DNA from: Pezizomycotina sp. ARF18
Taxonomy: Eukaryota; Ascomycota
Direction: 5' to 3'
NCBI GenBank assembly: GCA_002224055.1
Contig: AZLU01000208.1
Coordinates: forward strand, 1-64,000
DNA: 64,000 bases
Of the stretch, positions 1-12,253 are shown in pieces. Under the pieces are notes generated by a model. That model did no database searches. It saw only the letters and a list, made by a program, of their open reading frames with translations, and was not told where the DNA came from. Numbering within the stretch: position 1 is the stretch's first letter; each line of letters starts with the position of its first letter. A program made the position numbers and the translations under genes.

Positions 1-174
1 TACAGCTCACTATTGTTGGAACCTTACTTCTGTTTTGGAGAAATCTCCAATAAAAAGTGATTCTTCTTGGCGGTCCAAAAATTCACACTGCAACCTTTTT
101 CTCTTTCTTTTTTTTATTGTTTTGACTCCCACTGCTCTTTTTTTTTTTTATTCTCTCCTTGTTTTCCCATCCAA

Positions 175-206
<32 letters not shown>

Positions 207-681
207 TTTCCTCTCCCCCGAATAAAAAAAAAAAAAAAAAAAAAAAAAAATTTATTATTACAACCAAGAAATTTATTCCCCAGGAATACTCTCACACCAG
301 CAATCCAGACATCACCATCTTCCAGAAGTACGACGGCTTGTTATTACACTGGACAGGTTCTCCATCTCGTCCAGCTCGCAAGTATCGACGTAGTCACCAT
401 CTCCTCCCCTTCCAGGTCGCACCTGAGACATCTCAAGGCTTTAGGATGAACAAACTTGCAAAAACCCGGATCAGTAATCGTTTAGCTGGCGTTTTGAGAA
501 GACACCAGCCCAGGGTTTCTCTTACAGAAACATCAAAGGCAAAGGTCCTCTTTTGCAACAAGAACGAAAAGTCTCAGGAGAAGAGAGGAGAAAATTATCG
601 TTATCCAAACTGGTCTGGATTTTGTCAGGCCTGTGAAGGGATAAATTCGCTTATCCCTTTGACATTCATTTTTTCCTTTCA

Positions 682-720
<39 letters not shown>

Positions 721-848
721 TTATATGATCTCAAACAAGGGTTTTTTTTTTTAAACCGTATAATTATAGGAAATACAACGCTTCCATTGAAGCATTTAAC
801 AGATTGAGAAGCTACCAATTCCATTACAGAGGGGCTGGATTATCAAAT
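1..848. other. Gene-free leader upstream of upf2 with long A/T homopolymers
   Basis: I see no supportable gene here. The stretch holds a T26 run (175-200) facing an A27 run (224-250) across a 23-nt spacer, and a T29 run (685-713). The part from 280 to 640 is less AT-rich and could be an untranslated exon or the end of a neighbouring gene, but no frame is convincing. Short pyrimidine tracts before 849 fit a fungal promoter for upf2. Confidence 0.5.
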
Positions 849-3800
849 ATGTCGACGTCAAATCGTGCCCGGAAACGTTAGTTTTTCTTCCGTATTCCCT
901 GCCATTTAAATGTGGGGAGCTTTTCTAACAAACAAACTACGGACAGGCGAGCTCCTCGAGCTAAATAAGAGCGTTTGGGCGGGCGACGCAGGTACGTTGA
1001 AATCACCTTGGAACTATCATTACTCGAATTGACGTATTGAATGGTTCTCCCTTACAGACGTTTTCAAGACCAAGCCCCCGCTCGATACGTCCTTCAAGAA
1101 GAACACGGCAATTCATCAAACGGCTGCGTAGTGCGCTCCCCAGGAGCCCTCGCCCAACTCCTCAAGGACATCGCCACGTGTCCCTCGAAAAAATACTTTC
1201 GGAGGTCATATCCGCCATGTCGGAGGGCTTGCTCAAGGCGAAAGTGTCCGGCGAAACGCTACGGCGGTGGAGGTTGTCAGCGCACTGGCACCAGAGGTTT
1301 CGGACTCAAATTTACGCCGTACATCGTCTGGAACCTAGCTAGGGGATTGAGTACGCCGAGTAAGGAGTATCTCAAGAGCTTGCCGCAGGAGCAGAGGGAG
1401 AAGGAGGAAACGGCGCGGTTGTCGAGGCAGAGGATTCTTCTGAGGGTCGCGACGGAGCTGTGGCTGGTGGGGGTAGTGCGGGGTTTAAATGACGCTCAAA
1501 GCCCGGAAGATGCCGCTGGCGCCAAACTGTCGTCAACTTCGGCCGCATCCGACAACGTAAAGAAGCTGCGAGCGCAGCAGCTGCGAAGGCTGCTAAGGAC
1601 GGCGAAATCGACCCATTCCCGCTAGAGGTTTTGAAAGATTTGCTCGGTAGGGACCGCGAAGGTGTCAATTTGCCGCTTGTGGTTTTGTTCGTAAAGAATT
1701 TCGCTTGGGATGTGCTCGGGGTTAAAGCTCGAACACCGCACGCAAAGCCGGAGAAGATGGCCAACCGACGGAGTCTTCCGAGACAACGGTAACGCAGGTG
1801 CGGCAACAACGGCCAGTGACGATAATGATCCTCCTTTGATCTCAGCGCAAATGCAAGCGCGCTTCAAGAACGTGCTGGTGGCTTACTTTAACGCTCTAAG
1901 CAAGCACATCGTCGACGAACACAAGCGTTTGCAAAACCAAGCGAAACGAAACTCAGAAGCTTACGTCAGGTCCGGAGAGGTTTCGAAGATCGTCAACAAG
2001 CGTTCGAAAAGGCTACCAAAGCTCACGAGAAACTCGTTGCCAGCGCTCAAACCCTCGCTGACTCCCTCGGAGTGGAAATGCCCCAGCTTAGCTCCGGCGA
2101 CGAAGAAAAAGAAGCCGGAGAAGGGATGATTCTCGAAAGCGGAAGCATGTTCAAGAAGGGGGACGACTTCAAATCTAGTGGAATTTGGGAAGACGAGGAC
2201 CAGAAGCGTTTCTACGAGGACTTGACGGATCTAAGGGTGCGCATCCCGGCTGTTCTACTCGAAGAGGGGAGGAAAGCAGCGGCCGGTCCGGAGAAACCGA
2301 AATTAGAGGAACAACCAGAGCCAAAGAAGGACGAGTCAGAAAAGACTAAGTCCGACGAGGCTGACCTCGTAGCGCGCACGAAAGACCTAAGTATCGGAGG
2401 CTCCTCTGAAGCCAACGCAGACGACTCTACCGTTATCCAAAACAAGACCATCGGAGCCCAGGTAGATGCATTGCTAATCACGCTTCCGGAGCAGACGAAT
2501 CGTGAACTTATCGATCAATTTGCGATTGACTTCTGCTTTCTCAACTCTAAAGCGTCTCGTAATCGCCTCGTCAAAGTTCTCGAGGAGATTCCGAGGGGGA
2601 GGGCGGATCTCTTGCCTTACTATGCACGACTCGTTGCTACTCTTGGTAAAGCGGTCTGACAGATATTGTTCAGAATGTTGTCAGCTATCTAGACAAGGAG
2701 TTCAGAGGCTTACAGAGGCGCAAGGAGAAGGATCAACTGAGTGAATCAGGTCGAGGGTATGTTGAAGAATGAATTAGTAGGCTGAATAAAACTGAGTTGC
2801 TGACCTCAGCGGTTGTGTAGAACGTTAGATATATCGCAGAGCTCACCAAGTTCGGCATCGTTCCGGAGCACATTATATTCCACTGCCTGAAGGTTGCGTT
2901 GGATGACTTCTCAAGGACCAATATAGATGTCATTTGCAACCTGCTTGAAGGCTGCGGAAGGTACTTACTTCACAAATCGGAAACCCAGCCTCGTATGACA
3001 GCTTTGTAAGCGCCACAACCGAAATCTTGAGCATTGCGTGTTTACTAATCGTTCCTTTAGCTTGAAACGCTGCAACGCAAAAAGTCCGCGCACCACCTAG
3101 GCCAGCAGGAGAGGATCCTGATCGAAAATGCGTTCTACTATGTCAGCCCGCCGGAGCGACCCGCCATTGTGCCGAAAGAGCGGTCCGTTGCCGAAATGTT
3201 CGTACGCAAGCTCATTTATCTCGACCTTAACAAGAAGAACTACAACAAGATTATCAAATCTCTGCGCAAGTTGCACTGGGAGGATCCTGATGTGTTGAAG
3301 GTTCTCGTGAAGATTTGCAGCAAAGTCTGGAAGATCAAGTACGGAAACGTTTCCTCGTCGCGATCGTCGTCATGGGCTTGTACAGGTATCACCAGGACTT
3401 CGGAATTCGAGTTGTAGATGGGGTTCTCGAGGAGTATCGACGCGGCCTAGAAGAGAACGATTACAGAATGAACCAAAGGCGTGTAACACTGGCGAAATAT
3501 CTTGGCGAACTTTACAACTACAAGATGGTCGACAGCCCGGTCATTTTGACACCTTGTACCTGACCTTAACTTTTGGCTACAGTACGATCAGATGCCCTTT
3601 CCACCTAACTTTGAACTTGAACTGATATATTATCTAGATGGAGTTCCTCGACCTGGCATGTTCAACCCCATCGATCCTCCGATGATTGCTTCCGCATCCG
3701 GTTGGTATGCACCTTGCTCGACACCTGCGGCATGTGCTTCGACCGAGGTTCTGCAAAGAAGAAACTTGATTACTTCTTGGCTTTCTTCCAGTATTACATC

Positions 3801-5363
3801 CACCTCAAGGAGGACATGCCGATGGACATCGAGTTCATAATCCAGGATACCTTTGGTCTCATCAGGCCCAACTGGACGATACACCCTTCGCTCGAAGAAG
3901 CCGGCAAGGCGTTCCAAGAGGCTACGGCTAAGATCTATAAGCCTAGCGAAGCGGAAGGGAAAGCTGCCGAAGCCGACCCGGAGGAGTCCGAGAGTTCCGA
4001 CGAGAGGGCCCCGATGAAGACGACGCTGTCTCGGACGATGAGATGGACGTTGACATCGAAACGCAGACTGTTGTCTCTACCGGTCAAGCTGGTGCTAAGG
4101 ATGACGACGAGAGCTCCTCGGATAGTGACGATGAACGTTCTGAGAGGAGCCAGGACGAGGCGGACGATGAAGGTTTAGTCTTGCCGAAAGCCGAGGAGGT
4201 TAGAGACCCGGAGGCTGAGGAAGAGTTTGACCGCGAGTTTGCCAAGATCATGCAGGAGAGCTTGGAGTCGAGGAAGTTCGAAAGGAAGACTGTTTTCGAC
4301 GTTCCGCTGCCGATCAAAAAGGCGCCTGTTACCCCGCGGCGCTGCCTTCAGAGGATGGAACGAATCTGCGGAGGAAAGGAAACCGTTTGCGCCACCGGGA
4401 ATGATGTCCTTCTCATTATTAACCAAAAAGGGGAACAAACAGCAGGTAAGTAACCTATAATTATTCTTTGATTTAAACGGGCCTGAGCTAATGTGAAAAC
4501 CAGACCAAAACGATCGACCTGCCGTCCGATGCGCCTTTCGCCGTAGCTCTAAAGAGCGCGCAGGAAGCCGACCGCGAGGAGCAGCAAAGAATCAAGAACC
4601 TGGTCCTGAACTACGAGAGGATGGAGGAATCTAACGAGATGAACGGTTTGTTTCCCAAAATGTTTCTCATGCATTCAAGGTAACTCTTCTCTAACATTTG
4701 TACTCGTCTTAGCGCTCGAGAAACACGCCGCCGCCAACGGGATGCAGATCAAGTTCCAGGATAAGGGCAAAACCAGCGAAGTCGCAAGCTCACTCTGAGT
4801 GACGTCAACTGGTATGGCGGTGATCAAGAGACCCTGACCCTGTATAATCCAAATCACGTGAATCCAATTGGGAGAGTCAACAAGGGAGCCGGCGGAGGAT
4901 TCAGATATAAGAAGGAAAGCAATGGTGGAGAAGCTCCGGACAACGCGTTTCAACAGCTATTGTCTAGGGCAGAAAGAGAGATGAACGAATTGGGGTTCGA
5001 CCAACAGCAGCAGCAACAACGCTGGCCGGAGAGACAGAAACAACAGCAACAGCAGCAACAGCAACCACAGCAGAAACGACCTCAACAACAGCAGCAGAAT
5101 AGGCTCCCTGGACTTTCCAAAAGGCAAACGGTAAAAGTGAGACAACCAATAGGACAGCAAAGCTTGCTAACACGTCGATCTCCGCTGCGCGCAATGGCGG
5201 TGAATCATCGAATAACAATGCAGGACTTAACCAGCAGCAGCAGGAAGAGCCCAACAAGTACGGCCCTAGACGTTACCACCGCCACCACACGGAGAACTCG
5301 AAACCCGTTGTCCGCCACCATCGCCAGAGGACATCCGCTCCGCCTAATGCTGTCGTACGATAA
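849..5363 (+). CDS. upf2: Nonsense-mediated mRNA decay factor Upf2 (three MIF4G domains)
   Basis: Upf2 is the scaffold of the UPF complex in nonsense-mediated decay: its last MIF4G domain binds Upf3 and its C-terminus binds Upf1, in the cytoplasm. Exon 1 begins at ATG 849 and introns at 877-946 and 992-1057 join it to RELLELNKSVWAGDA and FKTKPPLDTSFKKNTA. Diagnostic blocks follow: LARGLSTPSKEYLKSLPQEQ (first MIF4G), IAELTKFGIVPEHIIFHCLK (second), VCTLLDTCGMCFDRGSAKKK (third), then an acidic Asp/Glu/Ser linker and the Upf1-binding region AFAVALKSAQEADREEQQR. Further introns: 2757-2820, 3006-3060, 3582-3637, 4446-4503, 4646-4712. The frame slips at many places (for example just after NTA near 1113, and near 4790), always resuming the conserved protein. 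After the canonical end a Gln-rich tail of roughly 190 residues runs to TAA 5361-5363. Identity is sure; exact exon ends in the middle are less so. Confidence 0.95.
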
Positions 5364-7034
5364 CACAGGTCAAACTATTTAGGTTTTATAGTATCGACAT
5401 ACGGCCGAAACCATGGGAAACTCCTGATCACTGGGGTTTAGTAAGCGATTCGAGAATGGTCAACTGGTACTTCGATCGTAACACGACACGGCCGCAAAAG
5501 CATTTTTTACAAGTGGAACGGGTCGAAATATTTAAAAAAAAAAAAATTTGTTTCGAACTTCTCTCGTCAACTAACTAACAAGTTGAAAAGAACTCGTGGG
5601 CTATGTAACTGATTACAGCTCGCTCTAAAGAGGATTGGGCTAAAGATCTGGAGGAAGCTTTTTATTTATTATTGTTTACTACTACTCAGCGTAAGAACTT
5701 TTTATTATTATTTATATGAGAATGTATTAATTAACTAACCCAGAAGCTGTGAGGAAAAAGAAGGGGGATAGGGGATGTTATGAGGTAGGTAGTTTTTACT
5801 GATTAAAGCAGTATATGAGAAGGGGTTCTTCAAGTTGTCAGTTACTATAGGAAGAAGTTGGAGATGGTTTAAACGTTTTGAGAGCTCTGTTAAAGAAAAA
5901 AAAAAAGCTAGGAATTTAGTCGTATTATTAACTATTACTCAGAGGATAAGTTATTCCGTTTTTTTTATGATTCGCTACTATAACAGGTTCAATATTCAAA
6001 TTCTTGGTCTATAGCTTTGCGGAATGGAAATGTTAAGCCTCATACCCCGCAGAATTCTGGTGGAGAGACGAAATACGATGCTACAAAAAGGCTCGTGTTT
6101 TTATTGCAAGTGCTAAGATCCTATTAGTTAAGACCAAAAGCAGTATTTTTTTTTTTTTTTTTTCATATCGCCGTTGGTTTATTTGTTTATCTTTTTCCAA
6201 TCAGTAGAATGTTTGAAATTTACTTTAAACGTAAACCAAATAACCGCGCGCTCAATCTTTTCTGATCGATATCGATCCAACCATTCTACGACAAGTCAGT
6301 ATCACATATATCACTCATGTTTCTTGAGTCGTAATTTCGGCATCTAAATAAGGTCGATAACAAAAGAACGAATTTAATGAGATGTTTGAGAAATAGTTTG
6401 AAGCACTAGTAACTAGTAGTTTATTGACAAAAGAAAATATATATGACCTAATTAAACATTCCCTTCCTTATAAAAAGTATGAATGTTTTTTTATATTTCC
6501 ATTTATGTTTTTAACTCCTCCAAATATATATTTTTTTCTGTATAGTTAATAATAATATATGCTATAAGAATAAATAAGCAAAAGAATAGGGGAAATTAGT
6601 CTCGACTCTCGACCGGAACTCTCCCGATTTTCCGGAGAGTCTGAGCGAGGCTAGGGTAAAACGTAATAAATAAAAGCTGAATTAAGAGAAACTTTTTCTG
6701 CACTACAGCATATATATGTTATTTTTTGTCTCGGTGTAGTCGTGATGATGAGATGCATGAAGCGAGAGCAAGAAGAAAGAGGTAAGAAAATGACATTAAC
6801 CTGGATACATGCTTCTGACGGGTTCCGGAAGAATGAAGAAACGAAAATTTAACAGAAAAAAAAAAAAAGAAAATTAGGAGAACGAAGGGAAGAGTCAGAA
6901 TCTATCTAGTCACCAAACACTTTCACTCCACCAACCACTAATAAAAGTAAAAAACAAAAAAAAATATAAAAAAATTAAATTATGAGAAAAACCAACGAAA
7001 AACGAGAAAGAAAAAACGAACAAAGCAAATATTT
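5364..7034. other. Convergent intergenic region between upf2 and hsp88
   Basis: This 1.7-kb stretch lies between the 3' ends of two converging genes. It is AT-rich, with many short A and T runs and no frame resembling a protein. It presumably carries both 3' UTRs and polyadenylation signals; AATAAA-like words occur but none can be assigned with certainty. Confidence 0.6.
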
Positions 7035-9556
7035 TTACTCCTCCATCTTCTGGTCCGAGGGCTCCTCGATTTCAGGCTGGAGGGCTCGTTGGCGTCGGTC
7101 ATCTCCGTGTCTTTCTTGTCTTCGGGTTCTCCTTGGCTTTGCGGGCCGCCTCGGCCTCGTCGCGGGCCCTTTTCTCAGCGTCCCTCTGGGCCTGTTCGGC
7201 TTGGCGGGCTTCTTCTTGCTTATCAAGGTACCTCTGGACGATGACGCCGGCGACGAAGCGGATCTCTTCGAACTTGGCGACGTAGACGGCCTTGGTGGCG
7301 TCTTCGCCGTCACCGTAGAGCCAGTCCTGTAGATAATAAGTTAGTATTCATTATCTGTGTTTTATTGATATGCAAGGGAAGGGGAGAAAAAAGTGTTTAC
7401 ATGCCTCAGTCTGCTCCAGCAGGTTCTTGAGCTTAGTCTTCTCCTCCTCGCTGGCGAAGTCAGCGTACAGGTCGTCGATCTTACCCCTCATGTCGTAGAT
7501 GTACTCCTCGAGCGCGTTCTTCCTGTCCTCGGTGTCCATGACCAGCTTGTCCTCGACGGCCATCTGGGTCTCCTTCTCCATCAGCGCGTCCTTGGCCGAC
7601 TGGTCGAGGGAAGCCGTGCCGCCGATGACGGGGAGCTCGCCCTTCTTCACCTGCTTCTTTACCTTCCTCATCTTCGGTGGGGCCTTACTTTCACCCTCCT
7701 GCTCGGGCGATTGCGAATCACGGGTGTAAGTACGTTTTCTGGAGTTAGACGGCAAAGACGAGACGGAAGGGGGAGAGGTGAAACTACAGGGGTAAAGGTG
7801 GATGGAGTGGTAGTAGGGGAAGTTTGCAGAGCTTGACGAACCTCTTCTTTCTTGTCTTTATCTTCGGGGATGGGCTCCTCAACCTCCTGCTCTTCGACGT
7901 AGTATCCACTCTCGATGTTAAGGACTCCGTGGAGATTTAGCCTGGCTTTGAGCTTGCAGATCATGAAGTCGTCCCTGGGGTCCGGCTTGACGCCCTTGAC
8001 GGAGAAGCGGCCGATCCACGGCTTGATCTTTCCGGAAGCTTGTCGGGCTCGGCGTAGCGGGCTTCGAGATCGAACGGCTCTTTCCGGTAGAAGGTTAGGA
8101 TCTTGGTAGACGGGACCGTGTTGTTCTTGCTGAAGACGGTCAGGTCGTGTCTTCATCAGGAATCTCTTGGGACTGCTCCCAGGTGAACTCGATGGGTAGG
8201 AAACGATGTCGTGGACGGCGAAATCCCTGACGCGGAAGACGGGGGAGAGGATGGCGCAGGCGAAGGCGCAGCCGCGAGCGACGGCTTCGTCCTGGTTGAG
8301 GGTGAAAGAGAGCTGCTTCCCGAAGAACTGGAGATGCAGTCCTTGATGGCGGGGACACGCGTACAGCCGCCGATGACCTCGACGATGTCGATGTCGGACG
8401 TCTTAAGCCCGGCGTCGGCGAGGACCTGCTCGAGCGGGCTGGTGACGCGGTCCAGAAGAGGCTTAACGAGCTCCTCCATCTCCTCACGCTTCAGCATTCC
8501 CCGGACGTCGACATCTTCCATTATGGATTCGACGTTGAGGGGTGCTTGGGCGTTGGCGGAAAGGACCTTTTTCAGTTCTCGACGGCGGTCATGAGGCGGA
8601 GCCTGGCCTTGGGATTCGAGTTGATGTCGATCTTGTACTTCTCCTTGAACTCCTGGCGAAATGGTCAGCGATCGCCTTGTCGAAATCGCGACCGCCAAAG
8701 TGTCTATCGAAAGCGGTAGCGTTGACAGTGAGCTCTCCCTTCTTGAAAGAGACGATGGAGACGGTGTAGTTGCTGTAGCCAATGTCGACGAAAGCAACAC
8801 GCCTCGGCGGCTCCTCCGCGGTCGGAAGGTCGGTCTTGGTGATGCCGTAGCCGAGGGCAGCGGCGGTGGTGTCGTTCATCAGGCGAAGCATCTTCAAACC
8901 CGCGATCTCGGAAGCGTCCATGATAGCCGCCTTTGGGAGTCGGTGAACCACGAGGGCACACTAATGACAATATCGGAAACGGGGAGCTTGAGTTCTGCCG
9001 AAGCGGTCGCCTTGATCTTGGTTAGATACATGGCGATCAGCGACGTCGCTGAGAAGACTTCCTGGTTGCCCAGGTAGTTGACCTTCGCTCCGACTTGGCC
9101 ATTGGTCTCGACAAGGGGAGCGGTGATGAATTTGCTCTCGATGTCCTGTATCTCCGGGTCATTGAACGGCCGGCCCGCCAGGCGCTTCAGGCACCCGACG
9201 GTGTTCTTGAAGTTGGAAATCTCTTGCGTCTTCGCAGCTTCTCCCAGGAACCTTTGCTTGGGGCGAACGAGACTAGTGATCTACACAAGAACAAATACTT
9301 GTTAGTATTCAATATAGAAAAGAGAAAAGAAGAAAAGGATCTGTATGAAGGAGGATGTCTACTTACGGTGTCGCGCGGTTGGAAACTTCATTCGTGATCT
9401 AATGGTAAATAAAGAATCAGCCTTCTGCAGCCCCATTATCCAAAATCTTTTTTTTTTCAAAGGATAAAAAGGTATACTTACAACATCGACTCCCCTGTTC
9501 CTGGCCACGGCAATAACCGTGTTCATACAACCGAAATCAACTCCGACTACAGACAT
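7035..9556 (-). CDS. hsp88: Hsp110-family chaperone (Hsp88/Sse1), Hsp70 nucleotide-exchange factor
   Basis: Sse1/Hsp88 proteins release ADP from cytosolic Hsp70 and hold unfolded clients. The start at 9556 gives MSVVGVDFG, and the first exon ends after ARNRGVDV, as in Sse1. Next come [11 protein letters not shown], the Hsp110 ATPase core ([74 protein letters not shown]), the beta domain ([20 protein letters not shown]), an acidic loop, and the helical lid ([20 protein letters not shown]). It ends in a charged tail at TAA 7035-7037. Introns: 9399-9481, 9281-9366 and 7327-7404; the last has GC at its donor. The [16 protein letters not shown] signature separates it from ordinary Hsp70. Several one-base slips interrupt the frame (near 9265, around 8590, 8310 and 8160), all within conserved blocks, so they look like sequence errors. 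Confidence 0.95.
7327..7404 (-). other. hsp88: GC-AG intron in hsp88
   Basis: On the minus strand the exon ends ACT GAG and the intron opens GCATGT and closes CTACAG before GAC TGG CTC. Joining at GC keeps [11 protein letters not shown], which matches the TEEWLY region of Hsp110 proteins. Moving the donor to the nearby GT creates a stop, so GC is the better supported donor. Confidence 0.7.
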
Positions 9557-12253
9557 TGCGATAGATTATCTGCCCTGACGGGGGATCTTTCGAGGTAAGG
9601 GTTGTTGTTTTATGCTCGTGGAGCTTCGATATCGGCAGGAAACTTACGCTACCTCCACTAACAATATCTTCAAAGAAAAACCCACTGCTTTGAGCTATCC
9701 GAACTAATATATACGATAACGAAACGAGAGTAAATCTTGCACACTCTGCAAATAACGAATAGATAGACGGTCTAGGAATACTAGAGCAAGGTGTAGGAGT
9801 TGGATATAATGTCGACGTGGGAAATTCGTGTAAGGATGTGAAGAATGATGAAGGAAGAGAGGTAAAAAAAAAAAAGCTGAGGATAAAATGCTGTTATAAT
9901 TTTGGAAAATTTATCCACAAAGAAAAAAAAAAAAAAAAAAAAATTACAGCATAGCAGCAAAAGGCGAGCTTAGCTTTTGTTTTTTCTGTGCACGCTTTCT
10001 TGTCCTTTTCTGCCAAGTTTTGCTGTAGAAATTGAAAGAAGCAAATCGAACATGGGCGAACCTTCCAAAACCTCATAGAAAAAGCTCTTGGAGCCTCAGT
10101 AGCTCTCACGTGATATTACGTAATCCCTTCCGTATAGCTGTGGAGACCTCCCCTTGTTGAAGGTCCTTTTCTGACGATAAACCGCCAACGACTTCCTCAT
10201 CGGGAACTAACAAAGAGCTCAAGGGCAAATATAATTATGAGAGAACAAAGTCTTGATCTTCCGAAGTTCTTACTTACTTTCTTTCAAATCTCTAACTCTA
10301 ACATTATCATTACTCAAAACATGAGCTTTCTAGGCTCTTGTGGAAGCTGCTCTGACCTACAGTGTATCTTGGCCTCTCATACTTTTCGTACCTTGCTTAG
10401 CTTGTCTGTTTCAAGCTCCCTTTTATTAGTATTGCCGCAGACTGCTTTCTCGTTTCGACCTGGAGCTGTAACAGATGGACATGTGTCAGAAAGACCTAAA
10501 AAACCCTCCAAAGAGCCACCACTGGCTCGAAGTTGCAGGATGGTTCGAGTATTAATCGGCAGACCTCACGACCTTATTGTACTACACAAACCTGTTCGCC
10601 ATTGCTGGGATATTTCAGGCACAACAGATCGTCAGGAACAAACCCGAAAACGCTTTTCACAATTTCGTCACTATTTTATATACTTGTCGCAGTATATCCC
10701 GTTCCATGCTTAAAATAGGACTGGGCGTCTTTGCAACAGTTGAGGTTGAATCTGCCCAATAGGCGTTCTTTGCTGTCAGTCGTGGTCGCTCTACCTTCTC
10801 GCTTGTAGTGGGACGCGTATTACCAGGGCAAAGCATCTGGAACCTGCTAGGCAACCCATCTCCTTGGAACAGCATTTTACAACTGCTCGGTGCGATACAA
10901 TTTGGAGGCCGTTTATTATGTACGATGACATCGTTTCTCGAGGCACTGGGGTAAACAACTGATATCTACCCGAGTACAGGGTTCGAGAATGATCAAGAGG
11001 AAAGAGGGATATGCTCAAGAGACCTACATTGCTGCTGCCTTGAAGGGAAAAAAACCGCCCCTCACCCCCTCGCCGTTCGGATTTATCGGGACCGCAATCT
11101 TGCAGTATCTCGTTTATCTTGTGAACGGCCGCCAAGGGAATTTAAGAGTTGGAAATTGGCCTAGAAGTGGCAGTGCTATTCACCGCCTACCAGCCACGTG
11201 AGGCTGACGTCGATAGCGGCGTCCGCCAACTTGCGGCACATTTTCCACCGCCGGGGAGAGAGAGAGCCTTACAAGTCTTTTCGTACAGGTCCCAAAACTG
11301 CGGATATCTATCGGCGACATTTTTTGTTTTTTTTTTTTTTCATTGGAACACACAGGCACCTGCTAGGTTCTCTCTCTGTGTATGATCGGTCCCAGATGTT
11401 TCCAGAAATCACCGTCTACGGTAGGGAGAAACTTTGTGGCCACTTTTATTTTCTTTTTTGGTGAGAAATTTGGTATATTTGCATGCAGAAAGGGAGGATC
11501 TCGGAAACAGCGGGGGCTGAGCTGAAATCCCTGCAGCAGTAGTACTGGGAAATGAAGAAAAGAAAGAGGCCCCATTCTTATGCATGTCAAAGCCTTCCCC
11601 CCAACGAAAGAAGCGCTAAGCAAGTCGTGATTCGTTTCTATATACTCCAAAGAAGCATAACCCGTCTTCAGCCTTTCTTAGTTTCGTTCGTTCCTTCGTC
11701 TCGACTGTGCCTGCGAAGAGGACGTAAGTACACTTTGATCAGCAGTTCAAACGCCATTTTTCTGAGCGGATGTAAGATTTGAGAGCCGTTATGCTGAATA
11801 CGCTGAGCCGCCTGGGATTGCCGATTCTTATTGGCAATGACGAATATCTCCTTGGTGTTAAGGAATTCGGACAATAGCTGACATGTTGACACGAACTGAA
11901 AAAGGTGTGATAGAAACTAACTGGTTAGCGTGAGAGCGTATGTATAGTAGACACAGTAGTAATACAACAAGTGCATATGATTTTTCTTTTTCTTGTCCCG
12001 TGAAGAGGGTGTGCATGCATATATTAAATTGATTTGATTTAGTATATATATATATTATTTATTGATGTGATGTGAGGAGGGATTTTTATAAAAGCTTGCC
12101 TTCTCCCCGCCTTCAGCTTTCGACTATTTCCACACTATAAAACATCAACTCAAACCACCATTCATTCACCTTACTCCATTTTATCACATCATCATTATCC
12201 TCCGCATTCAAGAAGAATTTAGTTCTTTCTTCGTAAAGGACAATTAACATATA
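9557..12253. other. Divergent intergenic region, hsp88 / glycine-zipper gene
   Basis: No convincing gene is seen in this 2.7 kb. On the plus strand, 10480-10970 has unusually long open stretches with a hydrophobic look (YYTNLFAIAGIFQAQQI), interrupted by isolated stops; it may be a decayed membrane-protein gene but I cannot name a family. On the minus strand 11668-11892 there is one exon-like open stretch of 74 codons. The rest is AT-rich, with A/T runs at 9928-9944 and near 11328-11340. The parts next to 9556 and 12253 should hold the two promoters. Confidence 0.4.
12087..12093 (+). promoter_or_regulatory. TATA box candidate for the glycine-zipper gene
   Basis: TATAAAA lies 161 nt before the ATG at 12254; a second TATAAAA is at 12136-12142. 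Both precede a CA/CT-rich leader, a layout common for strongly expressed fungal genes. Which one is used cannot be decided from the sequence. Confidence 0.4.

Noticed and set aside
4957-5257. Minus-strand open frames rich in Leu or Val/Ala
   Set aside because: They are mirror images of the CAG/CAA-rich Gln tail of upf2.
10480-10970. Possible decayed membrane-protein gene on the plus strand
   Set aside because: Hydrophobic open stretches are interrupted by stops, with no motif that names a family; kept only as a note in the intergenic entry.
11668-11892. Exon-like open stretch of 74 codons on the minus strand
   Set aside because: The residues look plausible and a splice donor might follow, but no family is recognised and no second exon could be joined.
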